IMG/VR virus record: IMGVR_UViG_3300035698_006175
Span: 1 to 31,621 of that record
Length of the DNA stretch: 31,621 bases
Strand: one strand, 5' to 3'
DNA from: a virus
A model generated the notes under the pieces. It saw nothing but the letters and a program-made list of their open reading frames with translations, ran no database searches and was not told where the DNA came from. Within the stretch, counting starts at the first letter, position 1, and every line of letters begins with the position of its first letter. The position numbers and the translations under genes were made by a program. Positions 14,852 to 23,025 of this stretch are shown here, one piece after another.

Positions 14852-14856
14852 GCATT

Positions 14857-15951
14857 ATGGGAAAGAAAAAAGTAAGAAAACAAATATTAAGATACGGTAA
14901 GTGGATGGATCCAAGGAACCCTGGCCGCGTGCTTGAGTTCACTAGAAAGCTTGGTGAGAAGATTGTGGAGAACTTCAAACATACACCATTTGCCCCAGTG
15001 CTTAAAGGTCATCATAGTTTGCAAGAGGCAGATTCAAACCCTAGTCTAATCGCAGCTAAGAACCTAGCAAAGGTTGAGGCAGATGAGGATGGTGTGTTTG
15101 CAGAGTTTGAGGCAGATGAGGAAGTACTAGATAAGTACAATGACGTTTCTGTGGGACTTGACCTGGATTACACTAATAAGGAGACAGGGGAAAACATCGG
15201 TGCAACACTGAGACATCTAGCACTAACTACAGACCCATATATCAAGGGCTTAAAAGGATTCGCTGCATTAAGCGAACCGAATGAAAGCATATTAATTAAT
15301 TTATCAGATATTCAAATTATGAATAAGGCAGATAAAAACACTGAGCTATCAGATGAGCAGGCTGTTGAAACAACTGAAGAGCAGGTAGTTGAAGAAACTA
15401 CTGAGACTAAAGTTGAAGCAGTTGAGACTGAAGAAAGCAAAGTTACAGAAGAAGTAACGCCAAAAGTAGAGGAAGTAGCTGAGGCTGCACCCGAAACAGC
15501 TGGTCAGATACAAGCTTCTGATCTTGAGTTAAAGATCAAGGAATTGGATGACAAAAACAAAAGCCTAACGGCAGAGCTTCGGACTAAAACCGCCGAAGAG
15601 AAATACAATACATTGCTTAGCGATGGAAAAATATTACCAGTTATGAAAGATGTGGTAACACAACTGTACATGGCAGATAATACAACTGTAAATCTTTCAG
15701 ATGGTTCTGAAGTAAGCTTAAGTGACAAGCTGGACGAGTTCTTTAAGAGCATGCCATCACTTGTAAACACAAAGGCGCAAGGAGTAAACCTAAATGACAA
15801 CAGCACTGTTAACGCAGTTGATGTTGATCCAAAAGTAATGGACGGACTACGTGCATCAAGGAAAAACTTGAGCGACGAAGAATTCGCATCATTCATTGAG
15901 AAGAACACAACACTAATTAACAAGTTCGTTGAAGAAAAGGGAATTAAATAA
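14857..15951 (+). CDS. Mu I-like prohead protease fused to scaffold
   Basis: A 364-residue protein. Residues about 1-150 match Mu I-type head maturation proteases: FKHTPFAPVLKGHHSLQEAD supplies the histidine, and KYNDVSVGLDLDY the serine region. An acidic, low-complexity stretch of Glu/Thr/Val follows (about residues 170-225), then a coiled coil (DLELKIKELDDKNKSLTAEL) and a helical C-terminus, typical of scaffold that is digested during capsid maturation. ATG 14857 is chosen over GTG 14842, because the GTG lies inside the hairpin stem. It precedes the decoration and capsid genes, the usual order of Mu-like heads. Confidence 0.82.
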   Translation: MGKKKVRKQILRYGKWMDPRNPGRVLEFTRKLGEKIVENFKHTPFAPVLKGHHSLQEADSNPSLIAAKNLAKVEADEDGVFAEFEADEEVLDKYNDVSVGLDLDYTNKETGENIGATLRHLALTTDPYIKGLKGFAALSEPNESILINLSDIQIMNKADKNTELSDEQAVETTEEQVVEETTETKVEAVETEESKVTEEVTPKVEEVAEAAPETAGQIQASDLELKIKELDDKNKSLTAELRTKTAEEKYNTLLSDGKILPVMKDVVTQLYMADNTTVNLSDGSEVSLSDKLDEFFKSMPSLVNTKAQGVNLNDNSTVNAVDVDPKVMDGLRASRKNLSDEEFASFIEKNTTLINKFVEEKGIK

Positions 15952-15954
15952 TCT

Positions 15955-15967
15955 TTATTAAATAAAT
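15955..15967 (+). repeat. AT-rich leader motif, copy 1
   Basis: TTATTAAATAAAT directly abuts ATG 15968. An identical 13-base copy occurs at 31380-31392, three bases before ATG 31396. Neither has a Shine-Dalgarno sequence. Confidence 0.7.
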
Positions 15968-16450
15968 ATGTCAGCAGCAACAACAAACCGTGACGGTCAA
16001 AGACAGCCAGCGGAAAAAACTTTCTACACTGGCGCTAGCGGCTACACATACTACAAAGAAACACTATTGATGAAGGCACCAACTGGAGCTGTATTGCAAC
16101 CTGCAGTACAGGGAGCTGGAGCTTCTAACGGTCGTTTCTTGGGTGTTGTGGAAGATCGAGTAGATCTTTTGGCAGGACTTGGGTCTTCTCAAGCTCCTCT
16201 AAACGCTTGGAAAGAAGGTGAATTCACTTTCGCAACAAATGGAACAGGTACATCAGCTCACATTGGTCAACGTGCTTACGCGTTAGATGATCAAACAGTA
16301 GGTGTATCAATGGCACCACCTGCCCTTTGGGTTGGCGAAATTACAGCCGTTCCAACAACTAGCACATATCGTGTGCGAATTGACGGAGCAGTAGGCGTAC
16401 CAATGAGTAATCTTTCTCTAGGTGCATCTTGGGCAGTAGCTCAAAACTAA
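15968..16450 (+). CDS. capsid decoration/cement-like protein
   Basis: A 160-residue protein rich in Gly, Ala, Thr and Ser with short alternating strands (AYALDDQTVGVSMAPPALWVGEI; VPTTSTYRVRIDGAVG). Its size, composition and place between protease and major capsid protein match DUF2190-type or lambda gpD-like decoration proteins. No enzyme motif is present. It starts at ATG after an AT-rich leader without Shine-Dalgarno. The class is inferred mainly from position and fold pattern. Confidence 0.65.
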   Translation: MSAATTNRDGQRQPAEKTFYTGASGYTYYKETLLMKAPTGAVLQPAVQGAGASNGRFLGVVEDRVDLLAGLGSSQAPLNAWKEGEFTFATNGTGTSAHIGQRAYALDDQTVGVSMAPPALWVGEITAVPTTSTYRVRIDGAVGVPMSNLSLGASWAVAQN

Positions 16451-16479
16451 ACTAATTACTAATTTATTAACTTAAAAAT

Positions 16480-17508
16480 ATGGGATTAACAAAATCAAAT
16501 TTCCCGGAAACAACTCAGATCGACCTAAACATCGCCTGGGGTGAGTCAATGGAGAAGGCAGCTGGAGACAGCTACAATCAACTTGTAGAAGTTGTTCCAA
16601 CTACATCCACAGCGAAGGTTGAAGTGTTCTACGGAGCACGAGGCCTTATGCGTCGATTCAGAGCTGAGCGACAACCTCAGACTTTCCGAGAATACAAGCA
16701 AGTAATCACGTTGGATGACTGGGAATACACTCACACTGTTACCCGTTCTACTTTGGATGATATCCAAGATCCATCACAGTACTTGCGTACTGAAGTAGAA
16801 AACTTGGCTCCTGTAGTCGCTCATACTAAAGAGATTAAAGTATGGGAATTCTTGAGAAATGGTGTATCTGTTAAAGGATACGATCAAAACCAATTCTTCG
16901 ACTTCAACCATACCTACACAGATTCTAGTAAAGACACTGTTGCAGGTATTACACAGTCAAACATGAACCTAGGTGGTTCAGCTCTTGATACAGCAACTAT
17001 TCAACTTGTAGGAGAACACTTCTCTAATCTAAAAGATGACAAGGGCAAAGCTTGGAGAGGTCGCTTGACACATGTTGCTGTTGTAGAAGGTTCTTTGAAC
17101 CATCATAACGCTCGTGAGATTGCTAATGCAGAATTCACAGTACAAGCTAATACAGTAAAGGGTACTTTCACTCCTAACACATTGCGTGGTAGTTTTGACA
17201 TTATCTCTACTCACTATGGTTTGGGAAATACTGAATGGATGGCATTCGATCTATCCGACCCTAGAATGAAACCAATTAAGGTTTTGTCTCACTCTCGCAG
17301 TGGTGGTTGGAATGATCCAGAGTTTGAAGTTCAAACAGAAGGGTCATACGATAGCTTCTGGAGACGTGACTGGGCATTCGGAATCTTCAATAGATTCGAT
17401 GTTAACCCTGGTTATTGGCAGACTGCTTATCTTCAAGGTTCTAGCAATTATACTTTTGCTACAGATGACTTTGAAAATCAGCGTATCGTAGAACCTAATA
17501 GCTTCTAA
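16480..17508 (+). CDS. major capsid protein, Mu gpT-like
   Basis: A 342-residue protein in the expected capsid slot, after protease-scaffold and decoration. It shows the Mu-like head subunit pattern: an N-terminal arm, RRFRAERQPQTFREY, the DDIQDPSQYLRTEVENLAP helix, LKDDKGKAWRGRLTHVAVV, and a C-terminal block describing GSYDSFWRRDWAFGIFNRF. Codon use is more uniform than in the sugar genes, fitting high expression. It would self-assemble on the scaffold to form the icosahedral shell. A hairpin follows the stop at 17521-17550. Confidence 0.82.
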   Translation: MGLTKSNFPETTQIDLNIAWGESMEKAAGDSYNQLVEVVPTTSTAKVEVFYGARGLMRRFRAERQPQTFREYKQVITLDDWEYTHTVTRSTLDDIQDPSQYLRTEVENLAPVVAHTKEIKVWEFLRNGVSVKGYDQNQFFDFNHTYTDSSKDTVAGITQSNMNLGGSALDTATIQLVGEHFSNLKDDKGKAWRGRLTHVAVVEGSLNHHNAREIANAEFTVQANTVKGTFTPNTLRGSFDIISTHYGLGNTEWMAFDLSDPRMKPIKVLSHSRSGGWNDPEFEVQTEGSYDSFWRRDWAFGIFNRFDVNPGYWQTAYLQGSSNYTFATDDFENQRIVEPNSF

Positions 17509-17520
17509 GGTATTAGATGT

Positions 17521-17550
17521 GGTGGTGGGTGTGTAAAAGCATCCACTACT
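17521..17550 (+). terminator. hairpin after the capsid gene
   Basis: GTGGTGGGTG (17522-17531) pairs with CATCCACTAC (17540-17549) over 10 bp with two G-T pairs and an 8-base loop; 17521-17550 may add another G-T. A modest T-rich stretch follows. Position suggests a partial terminator or an RNA-stabilising 3' hairpin that keeps capsid mRNA abundant. Confidence 0.5.
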
Positions 17551-17578
17551 TTAGAATAATTATTAAGGATACAAAAAG

Positions 17579-17806
17579 ATGGAAAAGAAACTAAACAAAT
17601 TCATGGTTTTATTCAGGGTAGGCGGCGGATATAACGACGGTAAACCACTAGAAGGTTGGCAAGAAGTAGAGACCGAAGAAAGCAAAGAAAGACTTTTACA
17701 ACATTCACATGTACAAGTTGTAAAGGAAATAGAACAAGAAGTAGTTGAAGAAGTAGTTGAACCAAAAGTAGAATCAAAAAAGGCTCCTATTAACAAAAAG
17801 AAATAA
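17579..17806 (+). CDS. small hypothetical head protein
   Basis: A 75-residue protein after the major capsid gene. The N-terminal part (KFMVLFRVGGGYNDGKPLEGW) forms a short strand and turn region. The rest is highly charged (EIEQEVVEEVVEPKVESKK) and ends in lysines. AAGG at 17565-17568 gives a Shine-Dalgarno sequence at 10 bases. No family is recognised; position suggests a head or connector accessory. Confidence 0.6.
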   Translation: MEKKLNKFMVLFRVGGGYNDGKPLEGWQEVETEESKERLLQHSHVQVVKEIEQEVVEEVVEPKVESKKAPINKKK

Positions 17807-17809
17807 TAA

Positions 17810-18634
17810 ATGGCATTGACCACACACGAGAAAATTAGAAAGTATGCTGGACTCCAAGAAGAGTTCATCAGACAGCCTTTCCAAAATGATCCAGATAGCG
17901 GATCTACTTTGTTTTATGTCACATCCGACTATAATTACAGAGTGATTCCGTATCTAAGCACTGGTAATACAGTAGCTGGGATATCCGATGTTAGGGTATA
18001 TGCTGGTCTTTCAGGAATTGCGGGCATGTCCCAACTAACAGTAACTGTGGTTGACCCTGAGTTAGGGTATATCGGAGTTGATACAGCCGTTAATACAGGT
18101 GTATCGCTTGTAGTTAACTACTCATCATCTAGTGTTTCTAGTGATGATATAGAGCAAGTAAGGCTAGAGGCAGAGAACATTGTTAATAGAAGACTATCGA
18201 TATGTTATGACACATTATTGTCACCAACACCGTCAAGCGTTACCAGCTTAGCCACAAGGCTATCTAGTGCACTGTTGCTTATTAGGGGTTACGGAACGAT
18301 GGGGCAGGATACATCGAGGGATGGCTACGCATTGTATGGACAAATAATGGGTGATAACCAAGCTGTAGCCAATAGAGGGGACGGTAGTGAGGTTTTAGGA
18401 GTTGGTGAATTGGGTCTGATCTGTACTGAAAACTTTGAGCTCACTTACGATGATGGATCTATAGTGCCTAAGAATACTGATGGTGCAGCGGATGCTGGTA
18501 ATTTCATACCAGGTGGTGATGTTAGAGGAAGATTGAATGTAATACAGGATGAAGAATTCAGATTCAAGAACTGGGGGAATAACCAGCCTAATACAAATAA
18601 AGGGGGCTCAGGTCGTGGCAGGGGCAACTATTGA
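17810..18634 (+). CDS. putative head-tail connector protein
   Basis: A 274-residue protein. The opening MALTTHEKIRKYAGLQEEFI and the helix DDIEQVRLEAENIVNRRLS resemble gp6/DUF1320-type head-completion proteins. Between them (about residues 30-110) lies a strand-rich insert (VTVVDPELGYIGVDTAVN), which makes it longer than the usual 100-160 residues. The C-terminus is Gly/Asn-rich and overlaps the next gene by 20 bases. It should sit at the portal exit. The assignment is based on weak family resemblance plus its place before the morphogenesis and tail-completion genes. Confidence 0.6.
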   Translation: MALTTHEKIRKYAGLQEEFIRQPFQNDPDSGSTLFYVTSDYNYRVIPYLSTGNTVAGISDVRVYAGLSGIAGMSQLTVTVVDPELGYIGVDTAVNTGVSLVVNYSSSSVSSDDIEQVRLEAENIVNRRLSICYDTLLSPTPSSVTSLATRLSSALLLIRGYGTMGQDTSRDGYALYGQIMGDNQAVANRGDGSEVLGVGELGLICTENFELTYDDGSIVPKNTDGAADAGNFIPGGDVRGRLNVIQDEEFRFKNWGNNQPNTNKGGSGRGRGNY

Positions 18635-19145
18635 ATTTGACCATAAGAAACTGAGCAAGCTACTTAACAAAATTGACGACTTAGCCGAACAAGACTATAC
18701 AAAACCTATGAAGAGGTCGGCGCAAATACTGAGGGATGAGATACAATCTAACTTCGACCAACAGGGAGCACTGTATGAAGGTGGTGGCTTTGTTAGAACA
18801 GGTGGAGCGTTTGCTAATAAAAGTAGAGCAACAACAAGTAGAAGTTCATGGTCTCCACTAGCAGCGTCAACAAGGAAACAAAGGGTTAAGTTAGGCTTCC
18901 CAGGCAGTAGACCGATACTAGTAAGAACTGGGAAAGGTAGAAGAGGATTTAAGGTAACTAGATTAACGAGAGATGAGATGATGATTGAGAACGATGTAGA
19001 CTATATGAAATGGCATCAAACGGGCACTAAGAAGATGCCAAGAAGACGAGTACTAGGCTTCACGAAGAAGAGTAAGGCCGCTATTTTAAGAGTATTCGGA
19101 AACTATATAACAGGGATTATTAAAGGACGAGCTATAACAATATGA
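18615..19145 (+). CDS. phage virion morphogenesis (tail completion) protein, Mu gpG-like
   Basis: A 176-residue protein read from GTG 18615. An AAAGGGGG Shine-Dalgarno stretch lies upstream, and the protein then opens with the family pattern ATIEFDHKKLSKLLNKIDD. Later blocks are SAQILRDEIQSNFDQQG, SSWSPLAASTRKQR, ILVRTGKGRRGF and DYMKWHQTGTKKMPRR, with RRVLGF before the end, which match Phage_tail_S/virion morphogenesis proteins. It should help join head and tail. An ATG at 18549 in the same frame would overlap the previous gene far more and adds residues unlike the family. Four-base overlap with the next gene. Confidence 0.78.
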   Translation: MAGATIEFDHKKLSKLLNKIDDLAEQDYTKPMKRSAQILRDEIQSNFDQQGALYEGGGFVRTGGAFANKSRATTSRSSWSPLAASTRKQRVKLGFPGSRPILVRTGKGRRGFKVTRLTRDEMMIENDVDYMKWHQTGTKKMPRRRVLGFTKKSKAAILRVFGNYITGIIKGRAITI

Positions 19146-19627
19146 ACTACGTAATAACAAAATTATTGAAAAAACTGGAAGACGGTATAAAAGAAAGTGA
19201 TGTAAAACATTACTACTTTGGAAAACCTGATGTAGATAATGTATTTGAAAACATAGTTGGTAAAGGTGTAATTATGGTTGAACCAATGACCACATCAATA
19301 ACATCCGTAACAACAGGGTTACAAGATGAAGACACTTACTCGATTGCGATTCATTTAGTTAAGAAGCTAACAGGTAACCCAAGAAACGCACAGATAGAAC
19401 CCGGTGCCCAATACCTAACAAGGGTAATGGAGGGCCGTAACGAAGAAACTGGGGCATTTCTAACTGACACAATACGGTTTGTAGTTAGGAATAATTTTAA
19501 AACCCTTGGATTGATGGAAACAGGTGTAGAGATCGATTATGAAACAGACGTCTTTGATATAAAGGGTGCATTTAGCGCAACGATGACAATCGGAGTTATT
19601 GAACATACAACACAACCAATTTTATAA
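19142..19627 (+). CDS. putative tail terminator protein
   Basis: A 161-residue protein with alternating helix and strand pattern (MNYVITKLLKKLEDGI; GKGVIMVEPMTTSITSV; TYSIAIHLVKKL; VVRNNFKTLGL), as in the small terminator subunits that cap the tail tube. It sits between the virion morphogenesis gene and the tail tube gene, the standard slot. No catalytic motif. The assignment is by position and secondary-structure pattern. Confidence 0.6.
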   Translation: MNYVITKLLKKLEDGIKESDVKHYYFGKPDVDNVFENIVGKGVIMVEPMTTSITSVTTGLQDEDTYSIAIHLVKKLTGNPRNAQIEPGAQYLTRVMEGRNEETGAFLTDTIRFVVRNNFKTLGLMETGVEIDYETDVFDIKGAFSATMTIGVIEHTTQPIL

Positions 19628-19641
19628 ATTAATTAATATAT

Positions 19642-20625
19642 ATGGCAAGTAATCAAATAGTCTATAAAGACATAGGAATTGAAGACGAGAACTCTTTTGG
19701 AGCATCTGCAGCCGGCACACTAGCCAGATTGCATGTAACTACAATGGGTTTGGGTCTGAATCCAAATAAAGAACTCGTAGAAGATACCACAGGAACTGTG
19801 AAAGGTCGTGACCGAATACAACGTATAAAAAACGACGTAGAAGGCGATATTTCAGGTTTCGGAAGCCCAAGGGTACTACATCACCTATTAGAACTAGGAA
19901 TGGGTGTAGCAGCAACTGAGACAGCTGTAGGTACTAGCGCAATGTTGTACACATACAACCAAAACGTTACAGGTACAATGCTCTCAAAAACTATCAACGT
20001 AGACCGTGCTAAGTCACAAGAGAAGTTTTCAGGTGTAGTAGGACGTAGCGTTGAGTTATCATTCAGTGATAATAAGCTAGAAGTTACAACCGACACTATC
20101 GCTAAAAGTAGGTCCGTTGGGGTTGCGATGAATGATATTGGACAGGAAACAACAAGACCCTTCATATATGCAGATGCAACTGTGAGTATTGGTAATACAT
20201 TGAACTATTTTGGTGTAGGTATGACAACACTCAAGGTTTCTGAATCTTCAGCAACTTACGATAACGGAACAGAAGGTGCACACCTTTCAGGTAGCAGGAA
20301 TATCGACCGTGTAGACCCTAGCATCCCAACAATTGAAAGCAACTTCACAATATTCCATGAAAATGATGGACTTGTACAAGGAACTTTCGGGAGTGCTTTC
20401 TACGCAATGCGTATTGAATTCTCTTCAGATACTGATAATGGGTTGATTGCTGGTGTAACACCTTACTTACTAAGAATGGATTTCCCAAAAGTTTCTTTGA
20501 GTTCAAACACTAGGAACTATGAACAGGCAAACATGTCTATGGAAGAGGTGGAAGTGATGCCGACAGTACACTCTGGGGCAAGTGCTCTATGGACTGTCTA
20601 TCAGACAGCTGATATAGGTATGTAG
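19642..20625 (+). CDS. major tail tube protein
   Basis: A 327-residue protein with the tail-tube opening (VYKDIGIEDENSFGASAAGT, LARLHVTTMGLGLNPNK), a KGRDRIQRIKNDVEGDISGF segment and repeated beta-strand pairs. It is followed by the frameshifted chaperone and tape measure genes, the invariant order for siphophage tails. No sheath gene is present, so the tail is probably non-contractile. The ATG follows an AT-rich leader without Shine-Dalgarno. It ends in tandem stops TAG TAG (20623-20628). Confidence 0.8.
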   Translation: MASNQIVYKDIGIEDENSFGASAAGTLARLHVTTMGLGLNPNKELVEDTTGTVKGRDRIQRIKNDVEGDISGFGSPRVLHHLLELGMGVAATETAVGTSAMLYTYNQNVTGTMLSKTINVDRAKSQEKFSGVVGRSVELSFSDNKLEVTTDTIAKSRSVGVAMNDIGQETTRPFIYADATVSIGNTLNYFGVGMTTLKVSESSATYDNGTEGAHLSGSRNIDRVDPSIPTIESNFTIFHENDGLVQGTFGSAFYAMRIEFSSDTDNGLIAGVTPYLLRMDFPKVSLSSNTRNYEQANMSMEEVEVMPTVHSGASALWTVYQTADIGM

Positions 20626-20637
20626 TAGTGGCCAAAA

Positions 20638-20693
20638 CTAGGGGTTGTGTGTCATCCTCGACCCCTAGAAAGCCTAAACAAAACAGGATGACA
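20638..20693 (+). promoter_or_regulatory. H-type RNA pseudoknot between tail tube and chaperone genes
   Basis: Stem 1 pairs CTAGGGGT (20638-20645) with ACCCCTAG (20661-20668), 8 perfect bp. Stem 2 pairs TGTCATCCT (20650-20658) with AGGATGACA (20685-20693), 9 perfect bp. The stems interlock in H-type order, with loop 1 of 4 bases, loop 2 of 2 bases and an A-rich loop 3 of 16 bases. AATTATTATTTTTT-like sequence follows, so stem 2 alone could act as an intrinsic terminator. It starts 12 bases after the tail-tube stop. Confidence 0.65.
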
Positions 20694-20720
20694 ATTATTA
20701 TTTTTTAAGAGGATGGCGAA

Positions 20721-21062
20721 ATGGATAAGACAAATATCCCAACAAGAGAGCTAAAGCTAAAACACAGTAAACTAGAAGATGGAACACCAACCGTTGTTAA
20801 ATATTACTCATGGCTAACAGAATCAGAAGATGGGGAACACCAAGAACTAATGATTGGTGATAACAAAATAGAGATTTCAGAGGGTGAAGCAGACAAGGAA
20901 ATGGTATTCACGGTTGGTATGGCGCAGATGAACATCGCTAATAAATATCTTGTAGAGCACTTATTAGCTGATATGAACTACGAAACATTCGACGCATTAC
21001 ACCCGGAAGATAGAAATTTAGTCAAAGAAGCACTTAACAAAATAAAAGAAAAAAAAGCATAA
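20721..21062 (+). CDS. tail assembly chaperone, short form (G-like)
   Basis: A 113-residue acidic protein between tail tube and tape measure genes, the universal slot of the tail assembly chaperone. AGAGGA (20708-20713) is a Shine-Dalgarno sequence at 7 bases. The C-terminus runs into KIKEKKA and stops at TAA 21060-21062, just past an eight-A run that allows a -1 shift into the following frame. It binds the tape measure protein during tail assembly. The sequence itself is not strongly conserved in this family, so position and the frameshift signal carry the call. Confidence 0.78.
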   Translation: MDKTNIPTRELKLKHSKLEDGTPTVVKYYSWLTESEDGEHQELMIGDNKIEISEGEADKEMVFTVGMAQMNIANKYLVEHLLADMNYETFDALHPEDRNLVKEALNKIKEKKA

Positions 21063-21085
21063 GCTATCGTGACTGGGTGATAGCT
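21050..21085 (+). promoter_or_regulatory. programmed -1 ribosomal frameshift signal
   Basis: The slippery heptamer A-AAA-AAA (21050-21056) is in phase with the chaperone codons. A 5-base spacer follows, then a perfect 7-bp stem AGCTATC (21062-21068) with GATAGCT (21079-21085) and a 10-base loop. The zero-frame stop TAA overlaps the stem start. Confidence 0.85.
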
Positions 21086-21274
21086 ATAGAGACAAAGATA
21101 TTTAAAGGTAAGGTAGGTAAGATATATAAAAAGATTGGTTTTGCTGAAAGGTTCCCAGTCTTTGCTGATTATAATACCTTACAATCACAACCTAAGTGGT
21201 GGCTGGATACTCTGGATGACTATTACACAGCATCAAGAGATGTCAAAGAAGCTAACACACCAAAGGATAAATAA
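21056..21274 (+). CDS. tail assembly chaperone, -1 frameshift extension (T-like)
   Basis: The region reached by -1 slippage from the short chaperone. The frame reads SISYRDWVIAIETK and continues to WWLDTLDDYYTAS and TPKDK, adding 72 residues to make a fusion of 184. It has no convincing start of its own (only GTG 21077 inside the hairpin), so it is probably made only as the fusion, equivalent to lambda gpGT. The T part should contact the tail tube protein. The tape measure gene starts five bases after its stop. Confidence 0.78.
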   Translation, partial: SISYRDWVIAIETKIFKGKVGKIYKKIGFAERFPVFADYNTLQSQPKWWLDTLDDYYTASRDVKEANTPKDK

Positions 21275-21279
21275 ATCAT

Positions 21280-23025
21280 ATGGCAGAAGAATTAGCAATA
21301 AAGGTTACAGTTAGCGGCACAAAACAAGCCACAAACGACCTAAAGAAATTCAAGTCAGGATTGAAGGATATACAGTCCGGCGTTGGTGGCATCTCTGATA
21401 AGATGCTCGGCTTCACTGCAGCCCTGACAGGCTTCGCGGTAGCCGGTGCCGGGTTTGCTATAAGCACCGCCGCCGAATTCGAGCAGGCAGAAATTGGTTT
21501 AAAAGGTGTATTGGGTTCTACAGAGAATGCTAGAAAGACTATGGCTAGATTGAAGGAAGAAGCTAAGAGAACACCCTTCGAGTTCTCTGGGCTTGCTAAA
21601 TACACACAATTACTAGGAGCTGTTACAGGCGAAGGTGATAAGGCGATAGATATAACACTTGCACTTGGAGACGCAATCTCGTTCGGTGGTAAGGGTGAGG
21701 TCGAACTATCCAGAATGGTGGACAACTTGCAGCAAATTAGTAATGTAGGTAAGGCTGATGCACGTGATATGAGACAGTTTGGATTTGCAGGGATAGACAT
21801 CTTTGGGTTACTATCCGAAGAAACTGGCAAAACAAGAGCAGCACTAAATGATATGGTTACAGATGGTACACTCAGTTTTGACTTACTGCAAAGGACTCTT
21901 ATTAACGCTGGGAAGGAAGGTGGTAAATTTTTTGGAGCAATGGACAGACAATCTAATACATTGATTGGTGTACTTTCAAATGTTAAAGACGCAATCGAAA
22001 TTGGTTTAACTGATGCTCTTATAGACTCAGGTGCATTTGAAGAGATTAAGATACTAGCAACAGAGTTTCTAGAGGTTGTAGAAGCTGGTATGCCAATATT
22101 TGCCCAAATAGTAAAAGATGATGTCATTCCAGCACTTAGGGATGGTGCAACACAGATAGCTGCGTTCGTAGGACCAATTATAAAATGGATGCAGGATAAT
22201 CCCGAAACGGTGAAGCAAATAGGACAACTGGTACTGAAGCTACTTGCTTTTAATGCGGTCATTAGGACTGGTACATTCCTGTTTGGTGATTTTGCAAAGG
22301 TAGGTAAGGGTGTATTTACAATGCTGAGTGATGGACCTCAGTCTGTTGGGACATTAAAGGACTCAATGGGCAGTCTGAAGAGCTTTATGACAGCTGGGTT
22401 TTTAGGCCCTGTAGGTCTATTTGCCCTCCTGGGTGCGGCATGGGTATTATTTCTTAATGACGTTATGCAAGGGATAAAGGACGCGGAAGCCGCTGCACGG
22501 CATGCTGCACAGGTTGCAAGTGGCCTTAGGCTAAAAGTCTCTAAAAAGGTCGCCAGCTTTAAGGGTACAAAATTAGGGAAAAGAAGTAAGGCATCCACTT
22601 CCACAGGGGTTATCGCAGCGCAGAGGGCCAGATCATCAGGCAAGAATGTACGACTGGCAGCGAGAGCTGGAGATATTAGAAATTCTTTGGGTATACTAAA
22701 GCAGGCGATCAGGTCGGGTAAGGCTTCATCTCAAATGAGAACTACAGCAAACAAATTAGCTACTGAGCTTGCTACATTGCAAGCCCGTGGATATGCAAGC
22801 GGTGGTATAGTACCTGGTAATAGCTTTGGTGGCGACAAGGTTAATGCTAAACTAAACTCAGGTGAAATGGTATTAAACAAATCAATGCAACAGAACCTAT
22901 TAAAGATCCTTGGACAACCTAGGGTTACAAACAATATAAGCGGTGTAAATTTTGGAGGCGGTGGAAGATCTAGAGGACAAGAGATGAATGGGTTCGAATC
23001 TTTACTTATTAACGCAGCAAGATAA
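21280..23025 (+). CDS. tape measure protein
   Basis: A 581-residue protein with the N-terminal helix and LGFTAALTGFAVAGAGFAIS hydrophobic stretch, the typical AAEFEQAEIGLKGVLGSTEN block, and a second hydrophobic segment (LGPVGLFALLGAAWVLF). The hallmark C-terminal YASGGIVPGNSFGGDKVNA then LNSGEMVLNK region is present. It sets tail length. At about 0.15 nm per residue the tail would be roughly 85-90 nm, short for a siphophage. It directly follows the frameshifted chaperone. Confidence 0.88.
   Translation: MAEELAIKVTVSGTKQATNDLKKFKSGLKDIQSGVGGISDKMLGFTAALTGFAVAGAGFAISTAAEFEQAEIGLKGVLGSTENARKTMARLKEEAKRTPFEFSGLAKYTQLLGAVTGEGDKAIDITLALGDAISFGGKGEVELSRMVDNLQQISNVGKADARDMRQFGFAGIDIFGLLSEETGKTRAALNDMVTDGTLSFDLLQRTLINAGKEGGKFFGAMDRQSNTLIGVLSNVKDAIEIGLTDALIDSGAFEEIKILATEFLEVVEAGMPIFAQIVKDDVIPALRDGATQIAAFVGPIIKWMQDNPETVKQIGQLVLKLLAFNAVIRTGTFLFGDFAKVGKGVFTMLSDGPQSVGTLKDSMGSLKSFMTAGFLGPVGLFALLGAAWVLFLNDVMQGIKDAEAAARHAAQVASGLRLKVSKKVASFKGTKLGKRSKASTSTGVIAAQRARSSGKNVRLAARAGDIRNSLGILKQAIRSGKASSQMRTTANKLATELATLQARGYASGGIVPGNSFGGDKVNAKLNSGEMVLNKSMQQNLLKILGQPRVTNNISGVNFGGGGRSRGQEMNGFESLLINAAR

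Noticed and set aside
14842-14856. GTG start of the protease five codons upstream
   Set aside because: The GTG is inside the stem of the terminator-like hairpin; the ATG at 14857 gives a normal family start.
15504-15986. 160-codon open frame on the minus strand
   Set aside because: It is a shadow of the scaffold coding region, with a Ser/Leu/Phe-rich composition caused by the reverse complement of charged codons.
20623-20692. Stop-codon readthrough of the tail tube gene driven by the pseudoknot
   Set aside because: Two consecutive TAG codons would have to be read, and the extension of about 20 codons has no recognisable domain.
21276-22262. 328-codon open frame on the minus strand
   Set aside because: It is antisense to the well-supported tape measure gene, has a Ser/Ile/Pro-rich shadow composition and no recognisable domain.
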